The translations under genes were made by a program, and so were the position numbers. This document shows, piece after piece, positions 1 through 11,724 of a DNA stretch of 64,000 nt (position 1 is the stretch's first letter; each line of letters opens with the position of its first letter). The DNA is from Phycomyces blakesleeanus NRRL 1555(-) (lineage: Eukaryota; Mucoromycota; Mucoromycetes; Mucorales; Phycomycetaceae): contig NW_017265134.1 in NCBI RefSeq assembly GCF_001638985.1, positions 1,116,001-1,180,000 on the forward strand, read 5' to 3'. The notes under the pieces are model-generated. The model was not told the DNA's origin and did no database searches. It saw only the letters and a list, made by a program, of their open reading frames with translations.

Positions 1-222
1 GGTCGCTGCACGACTCTCTGGAAGTTTCTCGAGATCATCAACATTAGTGATTTATTTAACTGCGCAGAAAATAGAAATAATAAAAAAAAAGTCGTAGGGT
101 CAATAAAGAGAGAAAAGAGGAGTTTGGACCAAGGCAACTTGACGCAACATCACCGGGTGACCCTTTATCAAACTCAGCGTAGACTATACTCTGTTTCTTA
201 CATCCCTTTTGTTCTATACTTG
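1..222. other. Upstream spacer and leader of first gene
   Basis: AT-rich sequence with an A-run near 80-90 and no open frame that I can attach to a family. It probably holds the promoter and leader of the gene that starts at 223. Nothing else is visible. Confidence 0.4.
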
Positions 223-728
223 ATGAATTCAACGCCCCAGCCAGATATTTCTCAGGGTGTGGTCATCCACGATCAAACAAATAATACATTGCGTCATCCA
301 GTTGTACATTATGTATTTGAAGGAGAAGACTTTCCTAATGTCCCCAAAGAACAACTTATCCTCATCGACATCGACCCAGCTACAACTACGCTCAACAGTA
401 TCGATAGTTATAGCCCTCATTTCCAAGTTACTGACTGTCAATTGGAGCAGAGCATTCCAAAAGATACTTTTGAAGAAGCTTTTAGTACAATTAGTTTGAC
501 CATTGAAGGCGTCTCTGCTCCTAGATTGTAAGTCTAAATATTTTCTAGAAAGATCACAATAATCCAATATGTTCAGTATACTCAGTACACCATTTACCTG
601 AGTTAATTAGAGAAGATGCAGAACCTATTCGCTCTCTAGATCATCTCAAGGAATCTTTGCTTGAATTCAAAACGCGAAACGAACTCGCTAACCTTGTATT
701 CTCTCCCTTTATATCCGAGCAAATATAA
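223..728 (+). CDS. Small uncharacterised two-exon protein (141 aa)
   Basis: Exons 223..527 and 611..728; the 83-nt intron starts GTAAGT and ends TTAATTAG, and the phases join exactly (TT|A). I chose the ATG at 223 because the open frame before it has only non-ATG starts. The product is acidic and soluble-looking, without signal peptide or membrane segment. It has a motif near residues 24-35 reading HPVVHYVFEGED, then hydrophobic strands (QLILIDID), and an amphipathic C-terminal helix (LDHLKESLLEFKTRNELANL). I do not recognise the family. The stop lies about 250 bp from the convergent stop of the clathrin gene. Codon use resembles the neighbouring genes, so I think it is real. What it does cannot be read from the sequence. 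Confidence 0.65.
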
Positions 729-977
729 GTGCTTATTGATTAGTGTATGATAAATTAACAAGCCAATCATTATATATTATTATGTTTAAAAGAGAAGAAT
801 AGTATAATATTGTGTATATTTTTTTGAGTTAAAGAGGATGGATTAATTATCCATATAAAAGAGAAGCTTATAACAAAAACAAAACGAGTTTTGTTTTTTA
901 CATTGTGTTTACATGTAAGTGAGGGAGGTGTAAATATAGAAGAAAGAAAAAGGAGGAAGAGATTTTCGGATATTTGC

Positions 978-3900
978 TTAGAAACCAAAGGATTGACCTT
1001 GGGAGGGATAAAGGGAAGAGGCTCCTGTCATCATTGGTGATTGCTGAGGAAGCATGCCACCAGGACCACCTGTCAACATCAAAGGACCACCCATACCACC
1101 CATAATTGGGATGTTGGAGACTAGAAATACAAATAAGTCGATGTACTAAAACACACACACATACACATAAGAGCTATTAAATCACATACCATTCTCATTG
1201 GCTGATTCCTGCTTCTCAGCCTTCTCCTTCAATTCCTTGACATCCTTGTCCAAGACCTCGATCTACGTATAGATCAAATATCAGTCACTCGACCGTCAAG
1301 CTTCTTCAGACTATTACCTTATTGAACTGCTCCTTCAAACTATTGATCATGTAAGGCATGGCAAAGTCGTTAAGACCGTGACGCCATGACAGTTCCAAAA
1401 CAATGTCAGGACGCAAGAGGTCGTAGCAAGAATAAAGCATAGCAGCAAAGCATTCACGCTTTCCAACCTCAATGAAGTATTGTAACAATTCCTGGGCAAC
1501 TTCTCTATCTTTGGATTCTGCGGCAGTCGCCATAGCATCCTTAAAGAGACGATCCTGCTTGGACAAAGCAATAGATTGTCTCCAGCGTCTGTTCTTCTTG
1601 TATAAATGAGCTGCGATACGACGGAACTCTAACAGCTCGTGCTTTTCGAGACTCTGGGCAATATCGACAGTATCGATGTTATCGTGGTGATCGATCGAGT
1701 CACGAAGAGACTCGTAGTCCTCTTCTTCAATATACAACTCATTCAAAGCCTTGTTCACATTCTTGTCGTTGACCTGATTGATACAATTTTAGTCAAATAT
1801 TTTCTATTATCTGATCTAAGAAGCAACTTACATGCTGAACAGATACCAAATAAGGCTTGATGAGAGGAATGTTGTCTGACTTCTCAAACACCATCACAAC
1901 ACGGCTGTGCTTGATACGAGGTACCATGACAGCCAAGAGATCGTTGAGGAGAAGGGGATGTTCATTGAGGTAGAAGTGCAGAGCTTTGTAGTACAACTCA
2001 ACGTTGGACACCTTGACAACAATATCCTTGAAAGCAGAATGCTCCCAGGACTGAGCGGCATGCTCCATCATAGCAGTGGCAGCATTATCAAATTCATCAT
2101 AGTGGACGTACAGGAAAATCAATTCACGCCACAAGTGGGTTTCGCTACAGGCACGAATAACCTTGGGAATATTGATACGAGCAACAAACAACTTCAAGTG
2201 CTCCATCATCTTTTCTGGGGCATACTTGGAGTACAAAACTGCCAACTCGGTGAACATACCCATGTGTGCTCTCTCCAAACCAAGACCGGTCTCGAGCAGA
2301 TGAATCAACTCATCGAAGAAGCCGTTACGCTCATAAGTCTTTACCAACTCGTCTAATTCTTCGGCATGTACAATGATGTGCAGACCGCAAATTTGGGCAA
2401 GGCGGAACTCGTGCTGAATAATGCACTCAGCATTGACCTCTTTCCAGACCTTTGTGCTGTTAGCCTTACGAGCGCAATCCACGGCACCTTGATAGTCTTT
2501 GAGATGGACAAGGGTTGATGCAAGACTGGCATAGTTTGAGATGTTGCTGTACAAGACCTTGGCAGCCTCAAACATGTGGTCCTGGAAACAGCGATCACCA
2601 ACTTGCTGGACCTGGGCAAGGTTAGGGGATACCAAAAAGTCTTCAAGATCAGCAAGACGGTCAGTCTTGGCATATGCGTACAAAAGTTCGGTTTCGATGT
2701 AAGGTTCACGCGAGTGTTTACGGGCAGCCTGGAGATAACGAACAAGATCATCATACTTATTGTCCATCATTGCACTGCGGGTGACTTCCATGTAGTTAGA
2801 GGTATCATTGGCACGGATGTAGGAATCTGTGGATCGGCAAAGAGAGTGATTAAAACAAGGGGTTATACAGTTCATTTGTACAACAGTTGTTTATCTTAAT
2901 TCAGGTTCAAACAATGCTTTTTTTTGCTTACCGATAGCATCCTTGACACGCATGTTATCAAGTTGTGCCTTTGCTAACTTTGTCCACACCTCAGGCTGAT
3001 CACAGCGTTCAGCAAATTCATAGGCACGGTCAAGGTTCTGAATTCTATCAATGAGGACATCGATAGCATTTACATTGACATTGTGCTTCTTAAAGATGGC
3101 AAATGCTTCCTCATTCAAGTTCTCGCCAATGCACACTTCGGCTACATCGGTAGCATCGAAATTGTCCAGCCGGGAAATGTAATCCATGACTCTAGAAGGA
3201 TCAGCCTAGAAATTAACGGAATAGGAGTACATGATAAGAATATGACCCTTTTTTTAGAGAAATGATGCAAGTGGATTTTCTTACCTTGACGGCAGTGAAG
3301 ATTAGGAGGTTCTGCAATGTCTTGTTATCATTGAATGCACTATTCTCCAAGACAATTTTCTCCAAGAGCTCAATCAATTCGTTGGGAAGGTTGGCAGCCA
3401 TAAAAGCCTTAACAGTTGCAGATACATCATCAGGAACAGTGCACTCGGGCAAAGCGGTGGCGACAATCTGATCAATCAACTCACGGCGATGTTCGCTGCT
3501 CTCCTGAAGTACATAAGCCCAAAGACTATCATCACGTCTATGGATGAGGTAACGAGCCTGATGCTTGAACATAGAGTTTTCGGTAGTGATATTGATCAAT
3601 TCATAGTCACACTGTCCCTTCTCGTAACAAATGAAAGCGAGATAAGGATCTCTCTTTTCACAGTACTTTCCGATAGTACGGGGATCATAATGCTCATTCT
3701 CCTTCAGGAAAGGCTCGGGGTTGTTGTTGGTATCGATATAAATCTTGGCTAAAGCATTGTAGACTTCAGGGTCAGTGCTACCTTCAGTCACGCGCATATT
3801 CAACCAGGGCAACAACAACTTGAGGCGGTTTCTCTGCTCAACTTCCTCACACAATTTTCCAACTGGAAGTTCGCCCTTGACAGACAGCAGCAAATTCTTG

Positions 3901-6900
3901 ATGGTATCTTCATCGCAACCAACATCCAACAAACCACCGATAACTTCAGGAGTACGCGAAGGGTTCACTTTTTGGACATAAACCTCAATGAATTTTTGGA
4001 GGTTGTTATGGTAAAGGTAGAGAACAAGATCGTGTACAAAGCCGTAGCGGTCGCAGACAATAATGAGAGGGAGTTGATCACTGAGTTTTGCTTCCTATAT
4101 GGTTTACAGTATATTTTTAGAATGAGATGTAGCTTTCATGCGTAATAATAATAAAAATAATATACAAACCTTGAGGAAATTCTTGACCTTCTCGGGGTCG
4201 TAATAGTTACTCTCGCGACAAATTCGCTCAGCCTCACGAACGTTACCGGTGCGGCAGGCAGCCTGAATATACTTAAAGTGGACAAGAGGATCCTGACTGA
4301 CATTGACGATTGATCCCAAGTAGTAGTATAAACCTATATCACAAGAAAACTCAGCATGAGATCTCGAGATTTTCATATTCTATGACAAACAATCCATTTA
4401 CCTTCATTGCTCTTGAAACTCTCGAAGAGGTCAATAAGGTTGTGGGGTTGCAACTGCTCAGAGTATTTGATTGCCACCTGAACAACAATCTGAAGGTTCT
4501 GGCGTATGTTGTTGGTCAGCATCTCTTTGAGACAGTCAAGAGTCTGGTCAACCGACAAAGTACCAAAGTAAGATACAAGCCATTCTGCATTAATCAAGTG
4601 GGTATGAGGGATGATGCGCTTAATGTCATGGGCATCGGTATAATGTTCGAGAGCCTTGTTTTGTAAAATAAAACGAAACACAATTAGAATAAATTTTCTT
4701 TTCTTTGAAAAATCTCTGTTAATATATCCATATGCCTTACTTTTTGGTATAGACCGGCTTTCTCGCAAAGGGAGCCCACGACAACTCTGTCGTAATGAGT
4801 CAACATACCGGCACTCAAGATGGCATCAGCAACTTGAGGAGCATGCATAAGGTTCATTTCGAGCACACGAGTCTGAAGAGCAGCATCTTCGGGGCGATTG
4901 TTCTTGAGGTAATCGAGCAAGAATGAAGTGGCTTGCTGAATCATGTTTTGTGAGACAAATACATCCACAACCTTTTCTGGCTCGATGAGAGAACCCTGCT
5001 CGTCATTCACTAGAGCGGTAGCGAACTCAGCAGCCTTTTCTGGGTCAGTGCGAGCAATGTTGTAAAGCAGAGATCCATAGTCAGGAGAGTATCCTACAGT
5101 CTTGGCATAAGCCAAGATCTTGTCATATTGGCGGTTTTCAGCAAAGCACATAACAACCTTGTTGGGGACGTTGGCGCGCAAGTATACAGACAAAGCCAGG
5201 ATAGAGTCATACTGTTTCACATAGTCACCCAACTCCTCGCTGCATTCCAACTTATCTTCCTTCAACCACTTTTCGAGCAAAGGCTTACGGTTTTGCTGAA
5301 GAATGGGCTTGGCCAAAGCCAGAGACTCAAATTTGTTCAATCCACCCTTTTCGAGAAGGATTCCAAAATATTGAAGAATTGGAGAGAGCTGGTTGGGAGT
5401 GGCTGCCAAATTACGGAAACGATCGATGGTTTGTACTGTACGGAGGATACCCTAAAATTTATCAATACACATATATCACATAATTATATGAGCCATTCTG
5501 GATTTACACCTTCCAATCTTCCGTGATCTTTTATGCTTACGCGAGGGGAGTTTGCAGCTACTTTTGCAGCTTCTCCGTAGGCACCCGAAGAAAAGAGCTG
5601 GTTGAAACGCTGCTCGTACAAGTTATCTGCACCAGGAAGCCCGCCACGCGATGCCAGCTTTATAGCAAGCTCAGTGTTGTTCAGGGTGTTAATTACGTAT
5701 GGGATGATGTTGGCTTCATCCACAGATACTGAAAGAACTTGACCCTTCTTGTTTACACCAATAATACCAGAAGAAGCTTCATGCTCAACAGTTACAAAGA
5801 TAGTTTCTCCACTGATGCGGTTCATGTAGATGCACGCGCCAGTCTCAAGGTCGTAAAGATGAATAAAGCCCATCTTGGTTACCAAGTAAATGATACCATA
5901 CTTTTGGCTTATCTGCATAGCGACAGGGAAATCTGAGGCAGCCTCGGGAGGGAAGAAAACCTCAACTGCCTTTTTCTGGAAGGGAGGGTTTCCTTCGGGA
6001 TGATCTACTTCAATAATTTGCAACTTTAAAACAAGAAAATTACAAGTTAATATTGATGTATATATATATATATATATTTCCCGTAATTTGTTTTTATATA
6101 TGTATGTATTTTTTATGTTAAATTTGACCGCTAATATCGAGTATAGCTCACCTTTGCAGTTCCATTAGCAGAGCGTACCGCAAAGGAAAACAGCTTGGTA
6201 GGATGTGGAGAGTCGTCTAACTTAATCTCAGCAAAGGCAGCGGCGTGACCCTCGATGGGTTGACTAACGCCACGTTCCTTAGAATAGAGCTGCATGGATC
6301 CAACGACACGGTTATTTTGGGCGGAAATGCCAACCAATACGAGCCATTTTTGGTCGGCCGAGGTGCGGTAGTTGATTATCTGGCAGCCAGCAAGGTTGGC
6401 GTGGCGTTCAAACATCTTTACAGGTGGACTATCGCCTTCAATGGACCAATGGTAAACTACGCTAGTAGTAACAAGACCAAGAGTTTTGAGATCAATCCAC
6501 TTCCAGAATACAACATCCTCGTGCATTAAATGAGACTTAAGCTTGGACTTCATCTCAAGATTGAATACTTGGAGTTGTCTCTGGGCTATTCAAAGTGATG
6601 AGAAAGCAAATATTAATTTAATTACGCGGCAGCTCATGATAATAAATGCATTTATATAAATACCTTTGAGAGCCATCACCTTTGTGGTGGGATGCATAAT
6701 GACGGAGTCGGCAGTGATGGGACGTCTCATCATTGAATTATTATCCGAAAGGTCGATAATTACCACTTGGTTGGCTTCATTCACCACTTCGCGTACGCAG
6801 ATAAACCGCTCAGACTCCATGGTAAGAGTATTGAAGCCAATGCTCGCAGCATTGACACCAAGATTTTGCAACTAATGCGGAAGAGATGTGTAAGCTGTTA

Positions 6901-6985
6901 GAAAATTATACACGGCGTGATAGATGAGTAAGGTTTGGTTTACTTGTGCATGTTCCTGGAACTTGATGGGTAATATGTCGTTCAT
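978..6985 (-). CDS. CHC1: Clathrin heavy chain
   Basis: Thirteen exons: 6944..6985, 6664..6871, 6152..6585, 5541..6023, 4741..5451, 4402..4654, 4170..4333, 3285..4094, 2932..3205, 1832..2826, 1318..1773, 1190..1262, 978..1120 (1681 aa, the family's usual length). It forms triskelia that coat vesicles at the plasma membrane, trans-Golgi and endosomes. The N-terminus ([14 protein letters not shown]) leads into the seven-bladed propeller (about 1-330; e.g. [35 protein letters not shown]). Then come the linker and the helical heavy-chain repeats of leg and hub (e.g. [52 protein letters not shown]). The C-terminal exon is Gly/Met-rich and has PLMLTGGP, resembling the QLMLT Hsc70-recruitment motif of animal clathrin. 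All introns are GT-AG and in phase; one acceptor is ACAAG. It shares a short divergent promoter with the gene at 7372. Confidence 0.97.
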
Positions 6986-7371
6986 CTTTCACAGGGGAGT
7001 GTTCGGCACCAGAATAGTAAGGTCCGTCGCTGAGAAGAAATAAAGAGGGGCGTGAATGAGAAAAAGGGAAGAAAGATAAAGAGAAAAAGAGGTCGTGCTT
7101 TTTCGTTGGTGAACCCAAGAAGAAGTACCGAATATGTTGTCTATTTTAAGTAAGCAAGCGACTTTGCAGGGCCAGGCGCCAGTCTGTGTTAAATAGCGTA
7201 TAAAGACAACCAAAAAAATGGCCTTCCCGCCGGGAAAGCCAATCAGATCTCACACGCTACGTCATTGGATAGGACCCACCCAAAGCGGAAGGTCAATTAA
7301 ATTTTCAGCTTTGTTTGACTGTTTTTGGCGGCTTGTCTTTTTTTTGCACATCTCTTTTTAACGTTACCAAA
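6986..7371. promoter_or_regulatory. Divergent promoter of clathrin and UPF0642 genes
   Basis: The two start codons are only 386 bp apart. Between them lie a CCAAT box (7239-7243), a CRE/ATF-like CTACGTCA (7257-7264) running straight into an inverted CCAAT (ATTGG, 7264-7268), and a near-palindrome TTCCCGCCGGGAA (7224-7236) that resembles an E2F/MBF-type core. CCAAT boxes are bound by the HAP/NF-Y complex in fungi, and TACGTCA by bZIP factors. Which gene each site serves is inference. No clear TATA box is seen. Confidence 0.55.
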
Positions 7372-7734
7372 ATGGCCAGAAGTTTACGATCCCACACCAA
7401 GAAGCGCTACAGAGGTTAGATTGAAATAGAATTAGAGTCTACAACTTGTTCGCAGAATACTGATGAGAATTGATCTATAGCCATCAAGCGTGAGCATGTC
7501 TTCAAGCCTGTCGAGGATTTGAGATTGCAGCGATTGTCAGAAGCACAGGCCGAGGCTGCCAAGAAGCCCAACCACGGAACCACCCAGGAAGAACACGAAG
7601 CCATTAAGGCTGAAGCCGAGGTAGCCATGGTTGAAGATGATAAAAAGGTTTCTACAAGCGGTACTCGCAGTGGAAAGCAAGCAAGGAAGCTCAGAGAGAA
7701 GAAGAAAAAGAGCAAGGCTTCTTCTAAGTGGTGA
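7372..7734 (+). CDS. UPF0642/DUF2423 nucleolar protein (YBL028C-like)
   Basis: Exons 7372..7414 and 7481..7734 (98 aa); the intron runs from GTTAGA to CTATAG and splits an Ala codon. The N-terminus MARSLRSHTKKRYRAIKRE is the hallmark of the DUF2423/UPF0642 family, whose yeast member YBL028C is nucleolar and linked to pre-60S particles. The C-terminus has the other family signature, KVSTSGTRSGKQ, followed by a Lys/Arg-rich tail (KLREKKKKSKASSK) that suits RNA binding and nucleolar targeting. The middle is acidic. Role in ribosome biogenesis is taken from the family. It is transcribed divergently from clathrin and followed 0.4 kb downstream by pICln on the same strand. Confidence 0.85.
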
Positions 7735-8177
7735 TCGAACCAAATACTTTTGTTTTCCATACTTTCAAATGATTTCATTCCATGTCCTCCTCCTCATTTA
7801 ACACACGTTTTGTTTACTTCCTCTGCAAAAAATTATAATAATAAATGTTTATAAAGAAATATACATATATATAAAATTAATTAACTAAATTAATTAAAAT
7901 TTTAATTATAAATTTGTGTGCGTGCGTATTTGTTTAACGGGATTCGAGGTAAAGTCTAAAGAAGTATCTTGAACTAAAGGCCAGTTATTGTTATTATTAT
8001 TTAAAAAAAAGGGGAGTATGTTTTGGATTAATAAGGTCCACTTATTTTAATAACATTAAATAATGCAGTAGGCAAAATTCACTGTCCTCCACTCTGTTGG
8101 AGCACGTCACAGGCATTTGTAGGTGTATATCTGTGTATGTGTGACCAGTTTAGTTCTTCTTTTCTGTACAATCCATC

Positions 8178-8927
8178 ATGACAGTGACCCTTCTCTCATC
8201 TCCTCCCGATCTTACCGATCTTGTCGTCCGTCGCACTGAGAAGAAGATCGGATTACTTGTGTCGCCTCCTTTGGCTGGCATGTCAGGACCGATCAAGGGT
8301 GAAATGTTTGTTTGTGAAAGGTAAAATCATGACATGTGAATCTACATATACATGTATATTTATGACATTTTGACATCCTTAGTCAATTGTATTTTTACTC
8401 TGAGGAGCAACATTCTGGAATTTCTGTTGAATATCCTGATATAATTATCCACGCCATTTCACGTCGCGACGGTTTACCCTCTATCTACTGTCAGCTTGAT
8501 TCTGGTCTGTTTTTCCCTAACCAAGATCTACCAGAGGATGAGCAGGAACTTGAAGAAACAGTAACCGAACTCAAGTTTATCCCTGAGGACAGTGAATCAT
8601 GTAAGAAAATTAAGCTAAGTATTGAATATTGTTGGTTTTGGCTCACCTATTTATTTTTTCTGTTATTTTTGCTTTTAATTTCTAGTGGAGAGCATTTATG
8701 AGGCTATGTCTTACTGCGCTGGTCTCCATCCCGATAAAGAGTTTATGGACGATGAGGAAGAAGAGGATGATGATTTTTTCTATGCTCAGCCTAGTGATGA
8801 TGCTGAATTGAATGAGGTCCAGCAAGCAGCTTTGCGTCATTTGGAGTCTGTTTTTGAACCCATACCTAACCACACTCACCAAAATGGTGCCAAAGAAGGG
8901 CAGTTTGATAACCCAATGGAAGAGTAG
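8178..8927 (+). CDS. CLNS1A: pICln, methylosome subunit / Sm-assembly chaperone
   Basis: Exons 8178..8320, 8383..8600, 8686..8927 (200 aa). The fold is the PH-like Voldacs/ICln domain: residues 1-50 include a KIGLLVSPPLAG strand region, then RQLYFYSEEQ and a VEYPDIIIHAISR segment typical of the family. A glycine/serine-poor linker and an acidic C-terminus follow (DDEEEEDDDFF), then a helix (ELNEVQQAALRHLESVFEP). In animals and fission yeast (Saf5) the protein binds Sm proteins and hands them to the PRMT5 methylosome for snRNP assembly. Both introns are GT-AG and in phase. The start was chosen at the only in-frame ATG close to the domain. No oddities are seen. Confidence 0.85.
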
Positions 8928-10356
8928 AACATGGTTCTTGTGGATTTAAGTATGTAAAAAAAATATCTCCACTAACACAAACAAAGATAATAGTAGTAAT
9001 AGTAATGAGATCATATTTGTCTGGATCCCATCGTGTTGTACTGAATTTTATTTATGAGTGAGTGAGATATTGCGTGTAATATATGTCTAAAGGTATAACA
9101 CTACAATAGCGATGATTGTGTTGGATACTTGTACAAATGTTTGGTTTCGTTAGAGATACTCTAGAAAGCTACTATTTTTTTTAATTGTGATATTTAAGAT
9201 CGACGGAATGGAGCACAATATCTTGCAAATATTTTGAATCTACAAACGAAAATTTCTTTCAGGAAAGGAGAAGGAGAGAAGAATAAACATTTACCTAAAA
9301 ACGTGCTCCTCTTTTCTTGACTTAGTTTAATATAACCATAACCTTATTATAATTCTATCATTTTAATCTCAAATTCATATACATTGATTGAAATCCAAGA
9401 GGATTGGAACATATCTAATGGTATTCTCGTACCTTTAAATCAGTTGGATTAAAGGGTGGTTTGATATTTTTAAATTATAGAGAACTGGAATTGCAATGAT
9501 CTGTGAACTTATAAATCCTTTAGAAGAAGTACTAACCAGTGCCTTTTCTAAGCATATTCCAAAACCTCTGTTTAGTAATAACTGAAGAGTTGACATTATA
9601 ATTAACGCCAAAAAGAAACTCGATATTCTCCGATGACGCTATTCTGATTCACACGCGCTTTTCAATTATTATTATTTTTGTAATTAACGATGTTCGAGAC
9701 CTTAACCCGGAACTTGGATTTTTCGTTAAAAGAAAAAAATAATATCCAAGACATATTATGAATAAGAGAATGTGTCTAAAATCTTAAGCTTATAGAGGGC
9801 AAGGAAATGAAGAATAATTAAAGCTGGCCGATACAAATGTTTTTTTTTTCATTCTTTCATTCTTTCATTATTTACTTCTTTCTGTGCTCGAAGACAATTG
9901 TGTGTTTGTTTACAGTAATGCTTGTATAAAATACACCGTTTATCGGGAGAAATATAGTGACATATTGTCAAGCTTAGACTATCTCACAAGATAGCTCATA
10001 TTGTTTTGAGTATAAGCTGGTTCTAAATGCATTGTCTTTTGTTCCTCATAATAGTTCCTTATAAAATTTTATATAGCCTAAAATTTGTTGGAAGAATTGT
10101 AAAAATAAAATAAGGGACATTTTTTCTGATTTATTTAGCATATAACAACTTTAACTCTCAGTAGGCTCCTATATCGTATTTATAACACGCCCTTTACTAG
10201 CCGTTAATTTTATGCCATGGATGGTAATCAGAGAACTCGGTTTTTAATCCAAATATTGAGAAAAAAAATAGAATCAGAAAGAGAAAAAGAAAAAGAAAGT
10301 TTTGTGCCCATTATTTAAGTTACATAGCTTACCCCTAAATACGGGGTGTCTTGCTG
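8928..10356. other. Gene-free AT-rich spacer
   Basis: No conserved open frame, RNA gene or transposon end is recognisable on either strand. It contains A/T homopolymers and scattered stop codons in all frames. Confidence 0.5.
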
Positions 10357-10698
10357 TTATACAAGACATAGTTTCCTTGAATCGTTGAAGCTATTGTCCT
10401 CACATAAAATAATACTAATGTTGGTATAAAATAATGGAATTTGTAATAGCATCAAGGCAACTTTCCTGACCATATGATCTCTATTCAATTGAGTATTACA
10501 AGATTCGCAGTTTAGAGCTGGGTGAATCCTCACGTTGGAGTCGTCAAGTTGACTAGAGGTACTTCTTGTGTGGCATCTGGGATATATTTGGATTGTGAGA
10601 TACTCATCGATCATAAAGACACACTTTGTTGCATGGGCTTGGTTGCGTCTAGTCGGTTTGATGTAATTAGATGACTTTGACCTTAGGTTGAATATCAT
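10357..10698 (-). pseudogene. Fanzor (eukaryotic TnpB-like) nuclease, C-terminal relic
   Basis: A 113-codon open frame on the minus strand reads through the C-terminal signature of TnpB/Fanzor proteins in the right order: FMIDEYLTIQIYPRCHTR, then IHPALNCESCNT, then LNRDHM. In the family this is the (I/V)DE(Y/F)xTSxxCxxC first half of the zinc ribbon, the second CxxC, and the W-N-R-D RuvC-III segment carrying the last catalytic Asp. Here the first ribbon Cys is Tyr (IYPRC) and the Trp is Leu. No RuvC-I or RuvC-II region lies upstream in frame, so this is a fragment and not a working enzyme. It lies 210 bp from a Tc1-type MITE. It could belong to a related OrfB family, but Fanzor is the best fit. 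Confidence 0.7.
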
Positions 10699-10907
10699 TT
10701 ACACTCTGGCTCATATTCATCATTATACCCATCCAAAGTTCAGCTTATTTCAGCCGAAGATCAACTTTAGGCTCTACCCTAAAAGGAAGTGTCTCAAATT
10801 TATGTTACAGAATTTACTGAATATAGACAATATTTAAACCCCGTGTCCGAAGATGAAAATTTGTAGCCGAATATCAATCTTCGGATTAAGGATCAAGTTC
10901 TTGGTTA

Positions 10908-11200
10908 CAGTGTTTCTACTTGAGATTGAGACGATGTTAGTGTTTTTTTTTTGGACGAATGAAAATAAACGTGGTTGTTCCTCACTCTAGTGGGCGAACT
11001 TAAGGATACTTAAAGGTAAAGATCATTCTAGTCATCTTTACCTTGTCTCAACTAAATCCCCTTTCTATCCCAAATTCTATTCTTTTGTGTCTCAATTCTC
11101 TTTTTTTTTGTTTGTCCAAAAAAGGTAAGCAAATTGTCTAAAAATTAATTTCATTCGTCAAAAAAAACTAACATCGTCTCAATCTTAAGTGGAAACACTG
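10908..11200. mobile_element. Tc1/mariner-type MITE, family 1, copy 1 (293 bp)
   Basis: Long imperfect terminal inverted repeats of about 50 bp. Both ends start CAGTGTTT and run through TTGAGACGATGTTAGT (left) and its complement (right), continuing to GACGAATGAAA. TA dinucleotides flank both ends (10906-10907 and 11201-11202), the target duplication of the Tc1/mariner superfamily. No transposase is encoded. The core has a second inverted pair (AAGGTAAAGATCATT with its complement). Confidence 0.85.
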
Positions 11201-11724
11201 TAGCTGGTAAATATAGAAATATCAAATTAGACAATAAAATCAAATCAATCAATCAATAAATAGCTAGGCTTAAGCCTACGGAAATTCAATACCTTTTACT
11301 TAAAGTCAAGGATTTTTTAAGAGTTAATTTCATATACACATTATACTAATATATTTATCACAAAGGTAAAAAGCGACAGAAAAATACACGTATGTTGGTA
11401 AAGTAGGTCTGGGTGCTGCGCTAAACAAAGGAAACAAAGGCATTTGAGACAAACTTCAAAGTCAGTCACTGAGATGGGGAACAAGCAAGAGAGAGAGAGT
11501 CTGTGTGTGTGAGAGAGGGCTACAGTCCGTTTATCGCTTTTCTTCCCGCTCAGGACTGACTACTATTCAACAAAGCAAAAAGGAAAAAAAAAAAGACGGC
11601 TGTTGAACTTTCTCATATTTGGCATCCCAGAAATCGACTTATTTATCTACATTCACATTCTAAATCCCTAGGCAGCCAAGCTTCGCCTAGTATTGATCCA
11701 ATTACCGATCTAGATTGAGCTGCC

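Noticed and set aside
898..1158. Open frames overlapping the last clathrin exons
   Set aside because: They are antisense or out-of-frame readings of the clathrin gene and its 3' flank.
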